Assembly (NCBI GenBank): GCA_030605835.1
Contig: JAUWHO010000044.1
Location: 1 to 32,447, forward strand
Direction: 5' to 3'
Length of the DNA stretch: 32,447 nt
Origin: Candidatus Zixiibacteriota bacterium
GTDB lineage: Bacteria > Zixibacteria > MSB-5A5 > DG-27
Shown: piece after piece, positions 30,574-32,447 of the stretch
How positions within the stretch are numbered: the stretch's first letter is position 1
Layout of the letters: each line of letters opens with the position of its first letter
The notes under the pieces: generated by a model
The model's database searches: none
Seen by the model: only the letters and a program-made list of their open reading frames with translations
Told to the model about the DNA's origin: nothing
Program-made: the position numbers and the translations under genes

Positions 30574-31149
30574 TTACTCCTTTTCCTCGGGGTCTTGAAG
30601 GTCAGTGCCACCTCGGGTTTTAAACTCCTGTACCACCCGTTCAATCTCCTCCTCGGTTGTCAATACTTTCCTCGGCGGCAGCTTCCCCAGGGGCTGGAAA
30701 TCCTCCTTGATCGCCTCCTCAATCAACCGTTGGTGAGTCTCCAACAGTGACTTCACCCTGACCGCAAACGATTCCTTCAGCCCTTTCAGCTCCGCGATCT
30801 TGGCTCTGAGCCCGCTCAGCTCCTGGTGGGCTCTGTCGTAAAGCTTCTCGCTCTCTAATTTGGCGCGCCTGAGAATCAACTCCGCCCGCTCTTCGGCATT
30901 CTTGATCATCTCCTCCGCCTGGCGCTGGGAGGTCAGAAGGGTGCTCTGCAGGGTGGCTTCGATTTTCTTGTAGTCCTCCAGGCGGTCATTCAAATGGCTG
31001 AGCTCCTCCTCCAAGTCGTTCTTCCTCCTGGTGAGGTTCTCCATCTCGGAGGCTACCATATCCAAGAAGGTGTCGACCTCGGTGCGATTGTAACCGCGAA
31101 ACTGCCGTCCGAACTCCTGCTTGCGGATATCTAATGGCGTAGTGTCCAT
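30574..31149 (-). CDS. DivIVA-domain protein
   Basis: 191 residues. The N-terminal membrane-curvature/anchor domain is clear ('TPLDIRKQEFGRQFRGYNR' then 'EVDTFLD', residues 4-30), followed by a long coiled coil (about 31-145). DivIVA proteins mark negatively curved membranes at poles and septa in Gram-positive bacteria; relatives in Gram-negative candidate phyla are less studied. It is placed right after yggS, its usual neighbour in the ylm/division region. The C-terminal 45 residues are charged and unconserved. Confidence 0.88.
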   Translation of the reverse strand: MDTTPLDIRKQEFGRQFRGYNRTEVDTFLDMVASEMENLTRRKNDLEEELSHLNDRLEDYKKIEATLQSTLLTSQRQAEEMIKNAEERAELILRRAKLESEKLYDRAHQELSGLRAKIAELKGLKESFAVRVKSLLETHQRLIEEAIKEDFQPLGKLPPRKVLTTEEEIERVVQEFKTRGGTDLQDPEEKE

Positions 31150-31157
31150 ACTGTTAC

Positions 31158-31847
31158 CTACTTTCTGGGACCGAAAATCGAGGTCCCGATGCGCAACATA
31201 TTTGCCCCCTCCTGGAGGGCTACCTCGTAATCGGCACTCATCCCCATGGACAGTATCTCCATATCGATGTTGGGGATGGAGGCCTCCTTCAGCTCCTGGA
31301 AAAGCCTCCTCAACTCTCGGAAGCTTCTCCGGATCAGATTCTCCTCCTCGGTGAAGGGCCCAATCGTCATCAACCCCAAAACCTTCAGGTTCGGGAGAGC
31401 GGCAACCTGTTCCGCAAACCCTAATACCCTCTCCGGCTCCAGACCGAATTTGCTCTCCTCCGCGGAGGTGTTCACCTGCATCAGGACTCTGGCCTCTTTG
31501 TTCATGCTCTGGGCCCGGGAAGAGATCTCGTTAGCTAACTTCATGGAATCCAGAGAGTGAATCAAATCAAACATCTCTAAGGCGGCTTTAACCTTGTTGG
31601 TTTGCAGGTGTCCGACCAGGTGCCAATGGGCACGGTCACCGATAGCTTCAAATTTGCTCTTTGCCTCCTGGACCCGGTTCTCACCAATCTCAGTGATTCC
31701 GCAGTCCACCGCCTCTTTCACTAGCTCCAGCGGAATAGTTTTTGCCACCGCCACCACCTTTATCTCCTCGGGATGGCGCCCGCTGTGGTGACAGACCTGG
31801 TCTATGCGTTCCCACAGCCGATCCCAGTTCTCTTTGATCTCCGGCAT
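31158..31847 (-). CDS. yggS: YggS-family PLP-binding homeostasis protein
   Basis: 229 residues, a single alanine-racemase-like barrel that binds pyridoxal phosphate and balances PLP and amino-acid pools. The Schiff-base lysine is Lys36 in 'VVAVAKTIPLE'. Other motifs are 'GENRVQEAKSKF', 'WHLVGHLQTNK', 'LMQVNTSAEESKFG' and 'LSMGMSADYEVAL'. It is the first gene of the yggS-divIVA-punA-HEPN-ileS-traR-lspA-rluD transcription unit, eight bases before divIVA. Confidence 0.94.
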   Translation of the reverse strand: MPEIKENWDRLWERIDQVCHHSGRHPEEIKVVAVAKTIPLELVKEAVDCGITEIGENRVQEAKSKFEAIGDRAHWHLVGHLQTNKVKAALEMFDLIHSLDSMKLANEISSRAQSMNKEARVLMQVNTSAEESKFGLEPERVLGFAEQVAALPNLKVLGLMTIGPFTEEENLIRRSFRELRRLFQELKEASIPNIDMEILSMGMSADYEVALQEGANMLRIGTSIFGPRK

Positions 31848-31864
31848 ACAAATTTCAGCCGACT

Positions 31865-31893
31865 AAAATAACCGATGAGGAATCAAATTGCAA
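31865..31893 (-). promoter_or_regulatory. Candidate promoter of the yggS-ileS-rluD operon
   Basis: TTGCAA (31893-31888) and TATTTT (31870-31865) with a 17-bp spacer on the minus strand, each four of six matches. The predicted start near 31858 leaves a very short leader. No other promoter-like pair is evident in this gap (31848-32003). Confidence 0.4.
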
Positions 31894-32003
31894 CCTTTTT
31901 TAGGAATCGACAACCTCTGGTGACCTCAAGTCGATCCTGTAAAGTTATGGTCGCTTAATCTGATGCCAACTTTGGCCGCATTCGGGTTCGACTATGCAGC
32001 AAC

Positions 32004-32034
32004 AAAAAAGCGCCCGGGAGTCTCCCGAGCGCTT
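32004..32034 (-). terminator. Intrinsic terminator of the downstream-truncated sorting-domain gene
   Basis: On the minus strand AAGCGCTCGGGA pairs over 12 bp (one G-T pair) with TCCCGGGCGCTT around a three-base loop, followed by a T-run (32009-32004). It stands 22 bases after the stop at 32057. Confidence 0.9.
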
Positions 32035-32056
32035 ATTCATCCCACTCCGCGCCGAC

Positions 32057-32447
32057 TTACTTCAGCAGGTTCATGGACTTCGTAGCACTGTAGTCAGCGG
32101 TGGTCAGCTTGTAGAAATAGACTCCACTGGAGACACTGGAAGCATCCCAGGCCACCACTTGCTCGCCAGCATCCATCTGCCCGTCAACCAAGGTAACCAC
32201 CAGACGACCAGTAATGTCGTAAACGTTCAGGCTGACATTGCCGGCCTCAGCCAGGCTGAAGCTGATGTTGGTGGTGGCGTTGAAGGGGTTGGGATAGTTC
32301 TGGGCCAGGGAGGTAACCGTAGGCAGACCAACCTCCGGACGCTCAACCTCATGCAGACTCCACTCGGTGTTGTCGCCAACCCTCCAGGGCACACACTGAA
32401 TGATGTCGGTGTTCATGCAGCAGAAGAGGTCATAACCGCTCAGAGTG
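32057..32447 (-). CDS. 3' part of a surface protein with a T9SS/FlgD-like sorting domain
   Basis: The frame is open to the window edge (codons reading 'TLSGYDLFCC' precede the first internal Met at 32416), so the N terminus lies outside. The visible ~129 residues hold a short linker and a complete C-terminal sorting domain: 'NYPNPFNATTNISFSL', 'VYDITGRLVVTLVDG', 'SSGVYFYKLTTADY' and 'TKSMNLLK'. The domain is clearly homologous to the end of the beta-helix protein at 61-1776. It marks an exported, cell-surface-attached protein; the functional domain is not visible. Confidence 0.88.
   Translation of the reverse strand, partial: TLSGYDLFCCMNTDIIQCVPWRVGDNTEWSLHEVERPEVGLPTVTSLAQNYPNPFNATTNISFSLAEAGNVSLNVYDITGRLVVTLVDGQMDAGEQVVAWDASSVSSGVYFYKLTTADYSATKSMNLLK

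Overview
The window looks like a chromosomal segment of an uncultivated Gram-negative bacterium, probably from an FCB-type candidate phylum (Zixibacteria-, Latescibacterota- or KSB1-like). The main clue is two surface proteins, one at each end, that finish in a YPNPFN-type (T9SS type A/FlgD-like) C-terminal sorting domain. Other clues are a eukaryote-like (type 2) IleS, a DivIVA-family protein, a GH57 glucanotransferase and a moderately GC-rich composition. The phylum is inferred; no rRNA or tRNA gene is present to fix it.

Layout. 1-2.0 kb: a secreted parallel beta-helix protein (-). 2.0-8.3 kb (+): a HIT-family nucleotide hydrolase/transferase, a LeuC/homoaconitase-like large subunit with an unusual N-terminal double helix-turn-helix, its LeuD-like small subunit, then an MCE (MlaD-like) lipid-transport protein abutting a GH57 4-alpha-glucanotransferase. 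8.3-10.2 kb: a Mut7-C RNase-like protein (-) and an orphan radical SAM/SPASM protein (+). 10.5-17.2 kb (-): a coherent module of TrmO, a DUF134 regulator, two DUF5320-type proteins, a small Gly-rich zinc-ribbon protein, two NifX-like proteins, an exported metallo-beta-lactamase-fold protein, two MinD-type ATPases each carrying two [4Fe-4S] motifs, and an ArsP_2-type membrane transporter. Its set of NifX-like proteins plus paired ferredoxin-ATPases recalls the orange-protein (ORP) clusters of sulfate reducers. A very good promoter followed by a perfect 16-bp palindrome drives it. 17.7-23.1 kb: rsgA (-), pyrE, a Lon-family protease and an M28 peptidase (+). 23.4-31.8 kb (-): a housekeeping operon yggS-divIVA-punA-(HEPN protein)-ileS-traR/dksA-lspA-rluD; the HEPN protein is an AT-richer accessory insertion. 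The end holds a terminator and the 3' part of a second sorting-domain protein.

The intergenic DNA is as distinctive as the genes. Degenerate 7-bp tandem repeats occur at six intergenic loci. They often begin right after a stop codon and often switch strand polarity midway. At two loci (after leuD and after rsgA) they lead into a homologous ~100-150-bp element made of palindromes. Further dispersed palindromes (10.2-10.5, 17.3-17.5 and 23.1-23.3 kb) recur, and one 30-bp double palindrome is inserted in frame in the HIT protein. I consider these repeats, the NifX/MinD/DUF5320 module with its operator, the HTH-LeuC fusion and the HEPN insertion the most noteworthy content. There is no CRISPR array, insertion sequence or phage.
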